A stretch of 64,000 nt of DNA from assembly GCA_032622095.1 (NCBI GenBank), contig CP136067.1, positions 199,230,052-199,294,051 on the forward strand, written 5' to 3'. Position 1 is the stretch's first letter. Every line of letters begins with the position of its first letter. The notes below the pieces were generated by a model. The model ran no database searches. It was not told the origin of the DNA and saw only the letters and a list, made by a program, of their open reading frames with translations. Shown here in pieces: positions 33,882-45,316 of this stretch. Made by a program: the position numbers and the translations under genes. The stretch is from Siphonodentalium dalli. Taxonomy: Eukaryota; Mollusca; Scaphopoda; Gadilida; Siphonodentaliidae.

Positions 33882-35564
33882 TTGGACACTGTTTTGACAG
33901 TACAATTTATGGAGAATTTTGGATATCTGTTTCAAAAGGAAACTCACCCGGGAATGCCTGCTCTGTTGGTGGGGCAAACAGCGAAGAAGACATTTGCAAA
34001 ATGTGGAGTGAACACTACCGAGATATATTTAGTAAAAGCAAAGAAGATATAACACAGATTAGTAATATTCACAAGACTGTTGAATGCTCAGATATACACA
34101 TCTCCCAACAAGATGTTACAGATGCTTTCGGAAAATTAAAATCAGGAAAATCTGCAGGGTCAGACGATAGCACGGCATTTCAACTAAAACTGAGCGATGA
34201 TTATATTAAATGCTGCCTACAGTTGTTGTTCAACGCGATGTTGAAACATGGTCATCTTCCACCAGATATGCTGAAAGTGACTCTGGTACCTGAACTGAAA
34301 AACAAAACAGGTAATATTTCCGACAAAGAAAACTATCGCCCAATTGCACTGTCATCTACAATCTCAAAGGTGCTGGAAATGATTCTGCTCACAAAGTGTT
34401 CTGATTGTTTATATAAAACAGCCAATCAGTTTGGTTTTAAGAAAGGCCATTCAACAGATGGATCTGTGTTTGCATTAAAGGAGGTAATTCGACATTATAT
34501 ATCCAAAGACACACCAGTTTTCGTGTGTTTTCTTGACGCTAGCAAAGCGTTTGATCGGGTAAACCACAAAACGCTGCTGGCAATCCTGGATCAGAGATCT
34601 GTACCACCTGAACTCACCAGAATTCTTATTGATTGGTTTTTATAACCAAACATATAACGTGCGCTGGGGACAATGTTTCTCAACTGGCTTCAAACCTAAT
34701 AGTGGCGTTAGACAAGGCTTTATTTTGAGTCCCTACTTATTCAATGTATATACAAACTCGATCAGCGAGAGACTGAATGCATGCAATGTCGGTTGTGTTG
34801 TTGGTGGGGAGACCATCAATCATATATGTTATGCTGATGATATGTGCCTTATTTCCCCCTCGTTAGAGGGATTGAGACGTCTGTTGAGAATATGCGAAGA
34901 AGAAGCCTATAATATTGATTTGGCATACAATGCAAAGAAGACCCAGGGGATGGCCTTTATCCCAAAATCCCTACCCATTAGGACATTTCCGAAACTCTTT
35001 CTTGTAGGAAATGAAATTAAATTCGTTTCCACCTTCAAATATCTGGGACATATTCTCAACAGCGATCTTTCTGATGACAATGATATAATGCGCCAATACA
35101 GATAAATTTGTTCCCGGTCAAATATTCTGATCAGGAAATTCTACAAATGTTCTTCTCATGTTAAAATGTACTTATTTCACCTTTGGGTGAATTACACCAA
35201 ACGTTGTTTTAATAAGTTAACAGTATGTTTTAATAATGCATATAGGAAGTTAATGGGATATGAAAGGGCGTGCAGTGCCAGTGGAATGTTTGTGAATGAC
35301 AGAATGTGTTCGATTTCAGTGTTAGTGCGCAAGGGTGTGTATGGGTTCCGAGAGAGAACGTCTAATTCTACAAATAAGATACTATATGCCATTTATAATT
35401 CTGATTTGTTATTCAGCTCAAACTTATTTCGTCATTGGAATAATCTACTTTATATGTAATCTTTAATATAATCTCTATTATAATGTGACATATGTATGCT
35501 AAATTGTGATATACTATATGGACGCTTTATGCCCGATTCAAAATAAATAATAATAATAATATAA
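33882..35564 (+). mobile_element. LINE-C: 5'-truncated non-LTR retrotransposon in the left arm
   Basis: Plus-strand reverse transcriptase and C-terminal coding followed by a TAA/AAT repeat tail (35540-35562). It interrupts the left arm of the inverted repeat exactly, since the arm sequence resumes after the tail. No endonuclease is present, so it is 5'-truncated. Confidence 0.88.
33902..35459 (+). pseudogene. LINE-C reverse transcriptase and C-terminal region
   Basis: From about 33911 the frame reads GEFWISVSKGN, then MWSEHYRDIF, SGKSAGSDDST, NYRPIALSSTISKVLE, NQFGFKKGHSTDGSVF and FLDASKAFDRVNH. One extra T near 34640 shifts the frame (RILIDWFL against the continuing WFYNQTYNVRWGQCFSTGF). 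Then GVRQGFILSPYLFNVY, CYADDMCLISPS and YLGHILNSDLSDDNDIMRQ, a TAA at 35103, and a C-terminal stretch with LWVNYTKRCFNKLTVCFN and YRKLMGYERACSASGMFVND. About ten residues of the usual LFRTYC...YTAHLW block are missing. Dead copy. Confidence 0.9.
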
Positions 35565-35657
35565 TGGTTAATGCCAGAACTAAAATATCGTCGATTTAAA
35601 ACCAATAGACAAAATCAAGCAGACACAAGAGGGCGTTGCGTCATGTTGGAGGAACCA

Positions 35658-35659
35658 CA

Positions 35660-35752
<93 letters not shown>
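35658..35752. repeat. (TA)n microsatellite with central GAGATCTC
   Basis: About 95 bases of TA, with the palindrome TATAGAGATCTCTATA at its centre, at the loop side of the large inverted repeat. Cruciform-prone. Confidence 0.95.
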
Positions 35753-35755
<3 letters not shown>

Positions 35756-35829
35756 CTGTATGATGATGGATTGTGAAATAACACCTTTAAGACCTTTGAA
35801 ATTTATATACGAACATATATATATATATA

Positions 35830-36512
35830 CTAGAAGGTGACCCGACTTCGTCCGGGCTTTGACCTTGAATTGACCATTGTGAAGGTCAAGGTCAGGTGGG
35901 GTCAAACACCAACACCCCAAAAAGTATATAAACGCGCCTCATATACACACGCTCATTAATTATCAAGTTTCAACGTAAAGATAAATTACCATCGGTGCCC
36001 GAGATATCGCCAAAACGTCTGAAACAGTCAAATGCATCGGCCGGTTAAGCGTTAACGTGGTCTAACGTTATGACCTCTAACGACGTCATAGAGGTTACGC
36101 ATTGTTTTTATCCTGATGGAAGATAGTACCACTTCTTCTTGATAATTGAGGCAGATAACTAAAACGGATACATACGCATTATATATCGTTGGAAAGAGGA
36201 AACACGAAAGATTCTCACAGTGTCATTATTATTACTGGCATTTTATTATTCGCGCTGTTTCGAATCGATTTGTAAGCACCGAACTCAAATGAAAGTCCCG
36301 TAACACAGCGTAAAAACAGATTTGACCTCGGCACGTGAAAAGTTGACCTCGGATCTGAAAATCAATAGGCCTATGTCACCCCCCGGCCGAAAATACCCCC
36401 ACATACCAAGTTTCATCGAAATCGGGTCGGCCGTTTTCGAGTTCATCGATTACACACACACACACACGCACACACAAACACACACACAGATCTTCCAAAA
36501 ATATATAATAGA
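35830..36512 (-). mobile_element. Helitron-like non-autonomous element, reversed copy
   Basis: The minus-strand start TCTATTATATATTTTTGGAA is at 36512 and the end CGGGTCACCTTCTAG at 35830. The terminal 100 bases on each side match the 26-kb copies (CA microsatellite, GATGAAACTTGGTATGTGGG, AGGTCAAGG). The central 350 bases are different, so the interior was replaced or captured. Confidence 0.68.
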
Positions 36513-37169
36513 TATTCTGTGGAGGAACTCGGTTTATGTGACGTCAGCAATATATAAATAGACATGGGATTTTGAAATAAAAGTTATGTGACACTTTGGT
36601 AGAGATGCAACTGCCCTATAATTATACAAATAGATCCGGGTTTCTCACCACACGCATTCCTTACACAGCGGCCTCGTGTGTCTGTTATATTTTGTCTATT
36701 GGTTTTAAATCGACATATTAGTTCGGGCTTTGACTATTAGATTTTCTTGGACTGATGTTAGTTTCGTATTTGTCGTATGTTGATATAAATGCTATTAAAA
36801 CGAAATCGACGTAAATTAAATGTGCGATAGCTGTAGTAGAGTATACAATTGAGTTAATATTGTATTTATTGCTGTATTAGAAGCGTATATTACATATTGG
36901 TTGGGATATGAATACCATTGAATTGAAATAGAACATCAATTGTGCGTCGATCAACTTTGATTAGAAAACGATATATATTAGAATGTAATTGTCTCATATT
37001 GAATATAAGATAGACTATTGGTTTGGAAATAAGCACCATTGATGAGAAATAATATATTGATTTAGAAACGATTGCTGTTAGAATGGAATATACATATATT
37101 GAATGCTTGATGCATTAAATTAGTTGAACAATCCAATATTAATATTTATTTGACGTAATTTCAGATAAA

Positions 37170-37500
37170 ACGGCTGCCCACACCCATGTACCAAATTTGA
37201 AATAACTAAAACTAAAGTTATCACCCGCAAACCAAAATAATATGCAAATTATAAGTCTACAAGGACCATAACTCCGGCAAAAATGGGCGGACCGAATCCA
37301 AATTCGAACCTGACCTGTATTTCCATGTGGCTAATCTATATACAACATTTTAAAACAATCAGACAACTAAATTTAAAGTTATCATCGGGAAACCAAAATA
37401 ATTGGCAAATTCTAAGCCGACAAGGACCATAACTCCGGCAAAATTGGCGGGCGGAACCCAAATTGGAAGCTTGATGTCCGTGGATGTGATGATCGCAACT
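37170..37500 (+). repeat. CAAGGACCATAACTCCGG-type dispersed repeat, two tandem copies
   Basis: Two units of about 160 bases (AACTAAAGTTATCACCCG or ATCATCGGG, AACCAAAATAAT, ACAAGGACCATAACTCCGGC, GGCGGRCSGAACC). Together with 33315-33490 they flank the large inverted repeat in direct orientation. Confidence 0.8.
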
Positions 37501-38755
37501 GACCATACTCCCTTAGAACAACAGTTTATGGTTGCCTAAACATATACATTTTTTGGGAAATTCACACAATTATTGTTCAATGCATCACAAACATTGATTG
37601 TTCACCAGTGAGCAGTGAGTCACGGTGTTGCCTGGTAGCGAACATATGCACGAGTGTAGGGTTGGATTAAGGGGGGATATGGCTTCTTACATATGAATGT
37701 GGCGGTGACAGATCGAGGAATTTACAAACGGTTGTAAAACATAATCTCTAAGAAATATGTAATCGGATTGAAGTCGCTAGGCAATACGAACTCCATCTAA
37801 ATGCCTATAATATTTCAATCAACGAAAGCTGAGTGGGTTGACCATGAAGTTAGCATTTCATAAATTCAATTCTTATTCTTGACTTCAATTCTTGTTAGTA
37901 ATTATACCATAATACATTTTAGTTGTTCATCTTTGCTCTTCCAACGACTATTTTGTCTGTAATAAAGTCGCATTTTTTGTATCAATAAGTCTAATTGATA
38001 TGCCACATTTGGTATCATCAGAACAAAGCCCATAGCTCTGCTAAATTATATTTTGTATGTTGGTGTTGTAACTGGATGTTTGGAATCTCGAATAATACAA
38101 CTAATAGCTTGTAGGTTTAAACTTGTTGATGACTAAATTATGTGAGCAAGTCAACAATCTAATTGGTTATTTGAAGAGCGTTTAACTTTTGAGTATTTTC
38201 GCGGCCATTTTGGTTGCCATTTTTTAAGTTTATATGAACACCAACTTCACTTGTATTTAGCGAGTTCAGAAAAACGTAATAAAATCATTCAAATGGACAC
38301 AATAAGAATTTGTGCCATAAAATATACCATATACTGACCTTTATTTATTCAGTTCAGTTTCTAACAAAAGATATTTGACCTTTTGAACTTTGACCGTTGC
38401 ACAAATCGGTCCAGTTATCGAGACAAACCCTCATTCCTGTTTAAAATAATATATCATATGGATATTTTAGTTTCGTGCATACCCGAAAAGCATCGCGTCT
38501 TCAATTTGAACTTTTAGTATGTTATAGCCAATATGTTTTTATGAAAAAGTTATAAATCAATTATGTTGTACCTTTTTCTAGGTTGGGTAGTATTTTGGGT
38601 ATATTGACTGTCCTATTATTACATGTAGGCCTACCTCACTGCGCCTCATCGCATTATGGGCGACCCCATATACATCGGGGGAAATAGAGAGGTAGAAAAT
38701 TATATGGAATAAAAAACATAATTATCAAAGTGATAAAACTAACGATATCCCGGTG
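37500..38755. other. No gene recognised
   Basis: Short frames only; no repeats matched within the window. Confidence 0.45.
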
Positions 38756-38761
38756 ACGACA

Positions 38762-39505
38762 GAAATCATCACGGGTAGATTAGTCAGGGTATAAATAATC
38801 ACGGGTAGATTAGTCAGGGTATAAATCATCACGGGTATAATAGTCAGGGTATAAATCATCACGGGTAGATTAGTCAGGGTATAAATCATCACGGGTAGGT
38901 TAGTCAGGGTATAAATAATCACGGGTAGATTAGTCAGGGTATAACTCATCACGGGTAGATTAGTCAGGGTATAAATTATCACGGGTAGATTAGTCAGGTA
39001 TAATCATCACGGATAGATTATTCAGGGTATAAATCATCGCGGGTAGATTAGTCAGAGTATAGGTCATCACGGGTAGATTAGGCGGTGTATAAATCATCAC
39101 GGATAGATTATTCAGGGTATAAATCATCGCGGGTAGATTAGTCAGGGTATAAATCATCACGGGTAGATTAGTCAGAGTATAAGTCATCACGGGTAGATTT
39201 GGCGGTGTATAAATCATCACGGGTAGATTAGTCTGGGTATAAATCATCACGGGTAGATTAGTCAGGGTATAAATCATCACGGGTAGATTAGTCAGGGTAT
39301 AAATCACCACGGGTATATTAGTCAGGGTATAAATCATCACGAGTAGATTAGTCAAGGTATAAATCATCACGGGTAGATTGGGAGGTGTATAAATCATCAC
39401 GGGTAGAAGGGTATAAATCATCACGAGTAGATTAGTCAGGGTATGAATCATCGCGGGTAGATTAGTCAGGGTATAAATCATCACGGGTAGATTAGGCAGT
39501 GTATG
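38762..39505. repeat. 30-bp minisatellite (about 25 units)
   Basis: Units of 30 bases: ATAAATCATCACGGG and TAGATTAGTCAGGGT. Because 30 is a multiple of three, the minus strand stays open as a decapeptide repeat (MIYTLTNLPV), broken once by a frame change near 38990. Synonymous and nonsynonymous changes look equally free, so I read it as non-coding. Confidence 0.92.
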
Positions 39506-39584
39506 TTAGCCTATTAGCCATATTATATTTAAGATGTCAAAGCGACGACGTAAGCCATCGCGGGAGGTAAAAAGAAAATGAATC

Positions 39585-39802
39585 AGAGAGAAAGATAGAG
39601 AGAGATAGAGAGAGAAGTAACGAGAGATGGAGAGAGAGAAAGGGAGAGATATAGCGAGAGAGAGAGAGAGAAAGAAAGAAAGAGAGAGAACGAGAGATAT
39701 ATATAGAGAGAGGAACGAGAGAGGGGGAGATGGAGAGAGCGAGAGTGATGGGGAGATTGAGAGAGATAGAGAGAGGGGGTATAGAGAGAGATAGAGAGAG
39801 AC
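39585..39802. repeat. (GA)n-rich purine tract
   Basis: About 220 bases of GAGA with ATAGAGAG interruptions. The complementary frames (Ser/Leu repeats) are low-complexity artefacts. Confidence 0.9.
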
Positions 39803-40436
39803 TAATCATGGTGCGTATAATTTTCTCACCTGATCTAGTTCTTCTTTGAGACGCAGAAGCAAAGTGCCGGCAAAGTATGCGATGTGTTCGCTCCACCGTC
39901 CTAATTGTGCATCGATTCCAACATTATGCTTTGCAATATATTCATTCGGGCGAGGCTCATCAATTGCTCGGCAGGATTTCATGTGAACTTGAACTTCGCA
40001 ATCAATATACCACGCCCACTCCGATACATGATTTGAGGAATACTAACAGTGTACGGCTACGTCCACAACGCTGGTGTTCCCCTTTAACAAACATTCTGGT
40101 GAAAACCAGGTAAACTCTGGTAAAATAATGTAAAGTCCGGTAGACAATGATATACTCTGGTAAAAGTCATGTAAAGCCCATGTAAAAAGGACATACCCTT
40201 GTAGAGTCAAAGTAAAGGCATGGTGTATCCCCATAGGCCAGGAACATTAGGTCAAAAAGAGGCAAATTGGGAACTAAATACCACTAAAGAGGTTTTTTTG
40301 TTGTATGCTGATGCGAAATAACACCACATACACTATACTAAAAGTCCCCAAACATCAGAGGTGAGCATTCTGATCGAGTTATGCGACATTTTTGGTATTA
40401 ACTAAATTCCTAAAAAAGTAGTCACAAATTAGCGAA

Positions 40437-40645
40437 AACTCGTGTAATATAAATATCCTTGTTGTGTTGTGTAGTCCACATATCTAGTATCCCGTAACTC
40501 GTGTAATATAAATATCCTTGTTGTGTTGTGTGGTCCACATATCTAGTATCCCGTAACTCGTGTAATATAAATATCCTTGTTGTGTAGCCCACATATCTAG
40601 TATCCCATGTTGTGTTGTGTAGCCCACATATCTAGTATCCCATGT
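40437..40645 (+). repeat. 59-bp tandem repeat, about 3.5 units
   Basis: ACTCGTGTAATATAAATATC and TAGTCCACATATCTAGTATC recur at a 59-base spacing, with later units shortened. Confidence 0.88.
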
Positions 40646-40667
40646 TGGTAAAGATGCATTATCCTAT

Positions 40668-40935
40668 TAAACACCCCTAAATTACTGGCTTCGGGGATAA
40701 AAAAAAAAAAAGACTTGATTCGAGTCGAGGAACCCACTCTTCAATTATAAAACTCAGAGTGATCAGATATAGATTTTTTTAATCTGTTATTTCTCGAGAT
40801 GTTTACTTTTTTCCGCCTGGAAAATATTCGTCAAACCGACCAAATTGCTGATGCAGATGGATAACTCTAAAATCAAGTGATAATACGGCCATATTTCGTT
40901 GAACAGCATGTTGATAAATAATATACAGTTATCGC
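40668..40935. repeat. Dispersed repeat of about 260 bp, copy 1
   Basis: Shares CCCTAAATTACT, GACTTGATTCGAGTCGAGGAA, CTCAGAGTGATCAGATA, GATGGATAACTCTAAAA and AAGTGATAATACGGCCATAT with 50390-50645 in the same order and orientation. The start also resembles 32985-33040. Confidence 0.8.
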
Positions 40936-40939
40936 CCGC

Positions 40940-42060
40940 GATTGAGTGAGACACGGGGATTTGTCGCCCGCTCGAGACCTGGAATGTCACCTGTGTCTCA
41001 CGAAAACAAGGGTGATAACTGTTTTGTTATCTGACAAAGGAGTACACACGAACCTCGTTAATAGCAGACATAAATGCGCGCATATATTCTTTAATCCAGT
41101 TCGAAAAGTTAATTTTATGTTGGAATCATCGCTATTTAGAAATTAAAACATTCATAATCTGGATCAATTGACAGATCCGTCATTTGCGTAGCTATTCTCC
41201 GGTCAGTTTGCTGGTTGCATGGTGGAAATCGATTCACGGAAAGAGGAGTAAAGCAATTTCGAAGTTGAGTAGCCATGCAGCGAAATGTTCGGTTTCGTTT
41301 CAAATGGCCGTGAAGACGCCGACAGACGTGTTCATTTCCAGATTGCTAAAATGTGAAACTAACACGTTGTAGTAGTGCAAAATGAAATTGACATATGTCA
41401 CAGATTGTTACGCAACATACGGGTATTCTCTGAAGTCTGAGGAATGTATTGAAGAAAAGAAATAGTCAATTGATAAACAGTAAAGAGTGGCTATTTGAAC
41501 TAGTACATAAACTTATTTGTAACGTATGTACATCGTATGTGCGATTGCTTGCAGCACATACCAACTGCATAATAAGGATTATCTATTTGTCCCACGGTCT
41601 TTATTATTGATATAAAAAGGCCCAATAGGAACATTACACATTATAACTGATTTGTGTCCGCGATAACACCATTTATACATAGCGTGCTTTAATTGCAACT
41701 AAAAAACACACAATTATGCAAATTAGCAAACACCACAGTTCGCAGTTGTTATGATACAGTGGGGCTTATAAAAACAGTGTTTTTGAAAATTGTTAGAGAG
41801 CTGTGAGAGTTCTTCGTAGTTCTATGTTTACTGGTAATAGCTGAGCGGTCAATAACTGAGACAATGTTACCCTCGAGGGTAATAAGGTGATTTACGGCCC
41901 GCCATGTGACGCACTCTCAGCCAATCAGAAGAGAGGAAAATGGGATGAAATGTGATGAAGGATAACAACACGTTTTATATGTATACCATAACTGACAGAC
42001 AATAAGTGGTTGTGACGTCACATCTGTTTTGCGGATGATTGGACTTTACAGTTTGCTCAT
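40940..42060. other. No gene recognised
   Basis: Short frames only. No domain or repeat supported. Confidence 0.45.
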
Positions 42061-42068
42061 CAATTGCA

Positions 42069-42680
42069 CAGAATCACAGGTTGAATCACAGGTTGAATCA
42101 CAGGTTGATTCACAGGTTGAATCACAGGTTGAATCACAGGTTGAATCACAGGTTGATTCACAGGTTGATTCACAGGTTGATTCACAGGTTGAATCACAGT
42201 TTGGTTGAATCACAGGTTGAATCACAGGTTGAATCACAGGTTGAATCACAGGTTGAATCACAGGTTGAATCACAGGTTGATTCACAGGTTGAATCACAGG
42301 TTGAATCACAGGTTGAATCACAGGTTGAATCACAGGTTGAATCACAGGGTGATTCACAGGTTGAATCACAGGTTGAATCACAGGTTGAATCACAGGTTGA
42401 ATCACAGGTTGAATCACAGGTTGATTCACAGGTTGAATCACAGGTTGATTCACAGGTTGAATCACAGGTTGAATCACAGGTTGAATCACAGATTGAATCA
42501 CAGGTTGAATCACAGGTTGAATCACAGGTTGAATCACAGGTTGAATCACAGGTTAAATCACAGGTTAATCACAGGTTAAATCACAGGTTGAATCACAGGT
42601 TGAATCACAGGTTGAATCACAGGTTGAATCACAGGTTGAATCACAGGTTGAATCACAGATTGACTCACAGGTTGATTCTG
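42069..42680 (+). repeat. 12-bp minisatellite, main array (about 51 units)
   Basis: Tandem GAATCACAGGTT with variants GATTCACAGGTT and AAATCACAGGTT. 12 is divisible by three, so several frames stay open as tetrapeptide repeats (VESQ, NHRL, IQPV). These are artefacts of the repeat. Confidence 0.95.
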
Positions 42681-42979
42681 TGCACTTGATCTTTCCTGAT
42701 AGTTCTCACACCAAAGTCAGCTAGTATCCAATTTCTTCCGGGTTCAAATCTCTCATCACAGGTTGAATCACAGGTTGAATCACAGGTTAAATCACAGGTT
42801 GAATCACAGGCTGAATCACAGGTTGAATCACAGGTTGAATCACAGATTGAATCACAGGTTGAATCACAGGTTGAATCACAGATTGAATCACAGGTTGATT
42901 CTGTGCAATTGATCTTTCCTGATAGTTCTCAAACCAAAGTCAGCTAGTATCCAATTTCTTCCGGGTTCAAATCTCTCAT
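42671..42979 (+). repeat. Duplicated 86-bp flank with a second small 12-bp array
   Basis: The 86-base segment starting GTTGATTCTGTGCA and ending CAAATCTCTCAT occurs at 42671-42756 and 42894-42979 (three or so differences). Between them is a second GAATCACAGGTT array (about 12 units). The array end plus flank was duplicated as one 223-bp block. Confidence 0.9.
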
Positions 42980-43685
42980 GACCACACTGCCATTCAATAC
43001 TATCGCAGAAGTGGCTGGTTGTTTCCTGGAGCACCGGGGTGACTGTTCAGTGAAATAGTTTGTGGTGCCGTATGAAAGTAATAATAAGGTCGCAACGGTG
43101 ATTAAAACAAGATTATTCTCAACAAACCAAATCAATCTCTGTGAAATATCGCATAAATAAGGCGTTCCTAAATCCCTTCTGTGAAGTTCTTTTTCACCTG
43201 CCTGCCACCAACTAGTGCAGACACATAGCAGCAATTATTCACTGTCCGTCTACCAACGGATTTGGGTTTTTTTTTGTAATTGATATGATGAGTTTATGTG
43301 GCCAACAGTCAATCCACCTGTACACAAATTACCCACATTTAAATGTTATAATCTTTCGGGATGTGGCTAATATAAGCGTCATACTTTCTGCCAAATTCCA
43401 TTCTCTAACAGAATTGTTTTTATATTTTAATCAATGTTGTAATTTTCATGTGCATGATTTAGAGAAATAAATATGTTTACACCAAATTTGTTCTTAAATT
43501 TCCAACTATTGAAAAGTTTGGTAACAGTTGTGAGAGTGCCTATGATTTGTGGTGCATTCTCTCAACCCACGCCTGTCGATCGCCACGCCCACGAGGAATC
43601 CAAATAAAAATCTCCTTTATAAAGTCAAACAAATGTAAATTATGGGGAAACTTTGACCCTACCCAGTTTACACAAAAACTATATA

Positions 43686-45316
43686 CAGGGGCGTTACTAG
43701 AATGTCTCCATTTGGGGTGTCCAATATGAAATAATGGCATCCCCGTAAACCAGACCAAAGTCCTATATTCGCGAAGTTCCATTTGCACCCCCGTGTGTCG
43801 GAATGGAACTTTCCAGCTAGTACCTCAAACTCTCCAACCTGTCAGCCCCGAAAAGTGTCCAACCTGTCAGCGCCGAAAAGTGTCCAACCTGTCACCCCCG
43901 AAAAGTGTCCAACCTGTCACCCCCGAAAAGTGTCCAACCTGTCACCCTTGAAAAGTGTCCAACCTGTCACCCCCCGAAAAGTGTCCAACATGTCACCCCG
44001 AAGAGTGTCCAACCTGTCACCCCCGAAAAGTGTCCAACATGTCACCCCCGAAAAGTGTCCAACCTGTCACCCCCCGAAAAGTGTCCAACCTGTCACCCCC
44101 GAAAAGTGTCCAACCTGTCACCCCCGAAAAGTGTCCAACCTGTCACCCCCGAAAAGTGTCCAACCTGTCATCCCCGAAAAGTGTCCAACCTGTCATCCCC
44201 GAAAAGTGTCAAACCTGTCACCCCCGAAAAGTGTCCAACCTGTCATCCCCGAAAAGTGTCCAACCTGTCATCCCCGAAAAGTGTCCAACCTGTCATCCCC
44301 GAAAAGTGTCCAACCTGTCAGCCCCGAAAAGTGTCCAACCTGTCACCCCCGAAAAGTGTTCAACCTGTCATCCCCGAAAAGTGTCCAACCTGTCACCCCC
44401 GAAAAGTGTCCAACCTGTCATCCCCGAAAAGTGTCCAACCTGTCACCCCCGAAAAGTTTCCAACCTGTCACCCCCGAAAAGTGTCCAACCTGTCACCCCC
44501 GAAAAGTGTCCAACCTGTCATCCCCGAAAAGTGTCCAACCTGTCAGCCCCGAAAAGTGTCCAACCTGTCAGCCCCGAAAAGTGTCCAACCAGTCAGCCCC
44601 GAAAACTGTCCAGCCTGTCAGCCCCGAAAAGTGTTCAACCTGTCAGCCCCGAAAAGTGTCCAACCTGTCACCCCCCGAAAAGTGTCCAACCTGTCACCCC
44701 CGAAAAGTGTCCAACCTGTCAGCCCCGAAAAGTGTTCAACCTGTCAGCCCCGAAAAGTGTCCAACCTGTCAGCCCCGAAAAGTGTCCAACCTGTCACCCC
44801 CGAAAACTGTTCAACCTGACACCCCCGAAAACTGTTCAACCTGTCAGCCCCGAAAAGTGATCAACCTGTCACCCCCGAAAAGTGTTCAACCTGTCACCTC
44901 CCGAAAAGTTTTCAATCTGTCACCCCCGAAAAGTGTTCAACCTGTCAGCCCCGAAAAGTGTTCAACCTGTCAGCCACGAAAAGTTTTCAACCTGTCAGCC
45001 ACGAAATGTTCAACATGTCAGCCCCGAAAACTGTCCAGCCTGTCACCCCCCGAAAAGTGTTCAACCTGTCAGCCCCGAAAAGTGTTCAACTGATGCATGG
45101 TCAATACCGACCTAAATGTTGGCCGAAAGTAGAAAATGTTATAAGTTATATGTTGGTGTTGGTTTAGAAATAACATTCCACCAACTAATGGTTGGAAATT
45201 AGAACAATTCGAACTATTTCCAGATATAAATAGTGCAAGATTTCCAACTGGTGTTGTGTCAGGCAAGATATTTCCAACTTAAACAGTTCGGCCATTTAAT
45301 AATAGCCACATCCCTG
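43686..45316. mobile_element. hAT-like element that contains the 25-bp minisatellite
   Basis: The left end CAGGGGCGTTACTAGAATGT, then CTCCATTTGGGGTG, aligns with the left ends at 31361 and 58204. The right end AATAGCCACATCCCTG matches the right end at 59375. Flanking octamers ACTATATA and ACTACAAG agree at five of eight positions, a weak target duplication. The interior after the array (GGTTGGAAATTAGAACAATT, GATTTCCAACTGGTGTTGTG) is family sequence. Confidence 0.6.
43831..45090 (+). repeat. 25-bp minisatellite, about 50 units
   Basis: Units of 25 bases: TCCAACCTGTCA, CCCCCGAAAAG, TG. Variants include GTCAGCCCC, GTCATCCCC, TTCAACC for TCCAACC and one-base length changes. The unit has no stop in any plus frame, so frames of 436, 304 and 301 codons overlap. 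A family fragment CCAACCTGACACCCCCCACG at 31660 looks like the single-copy ancestor of the unit. Confidence 0.95.

Larger units (their letters stand above)
33525..37135. repeat. Large inverted repeat element, arms about 430-480 bp
   Basis: Left arm 33525-33881 (continued at about 35566-35640 after the LINE-C insertion) is the reverse complement of 36655-37135. Examples are ATGCATCAAGCATTCAATAT, TATTCAATATGAGACAAT and TCGATTTAAAACCAATAGAC, with the complement on the other side. The interior holds a TA microsatellite and a reversed Helitron-like element. There is no coding content of its own. It could be a long-TIR DNA element or an inverted duplication. Confidence 0.83.

Noticed and set aside
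35615-35920. A minus-strand frame of about 100 codons with IYIYIY runs
   Set aside because: Mostly the TA microsatellite plus the Helitron-like end.
39537-39896. A Ser/Leu-rich protein on the minus strand
   Set aside because: It is the translation of a GA/CT microsatellite.
42039-42689. Open frames of 124-216 codons on both strands (VESQ, NHRL, IQPV repeats)
   Set aside because: They follow automatically from a 12-bp tandem repeat without stops; no start context, domain or end region.
42725-42740. tRNA-like B box (GGGTTCAAATCTC), also near 42962, hinting at a SINE
   Set aside because: No matching A box at the right distance and no tail; the two sites are one duplicated block.
43783-45093. 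A 436-codon cysteine-rich repeat protein
   Set aside because: All three frames are equally open because the 25-bp unit lacks stops; unit changes show no codon preference and the array sits inside a hAT-like element.
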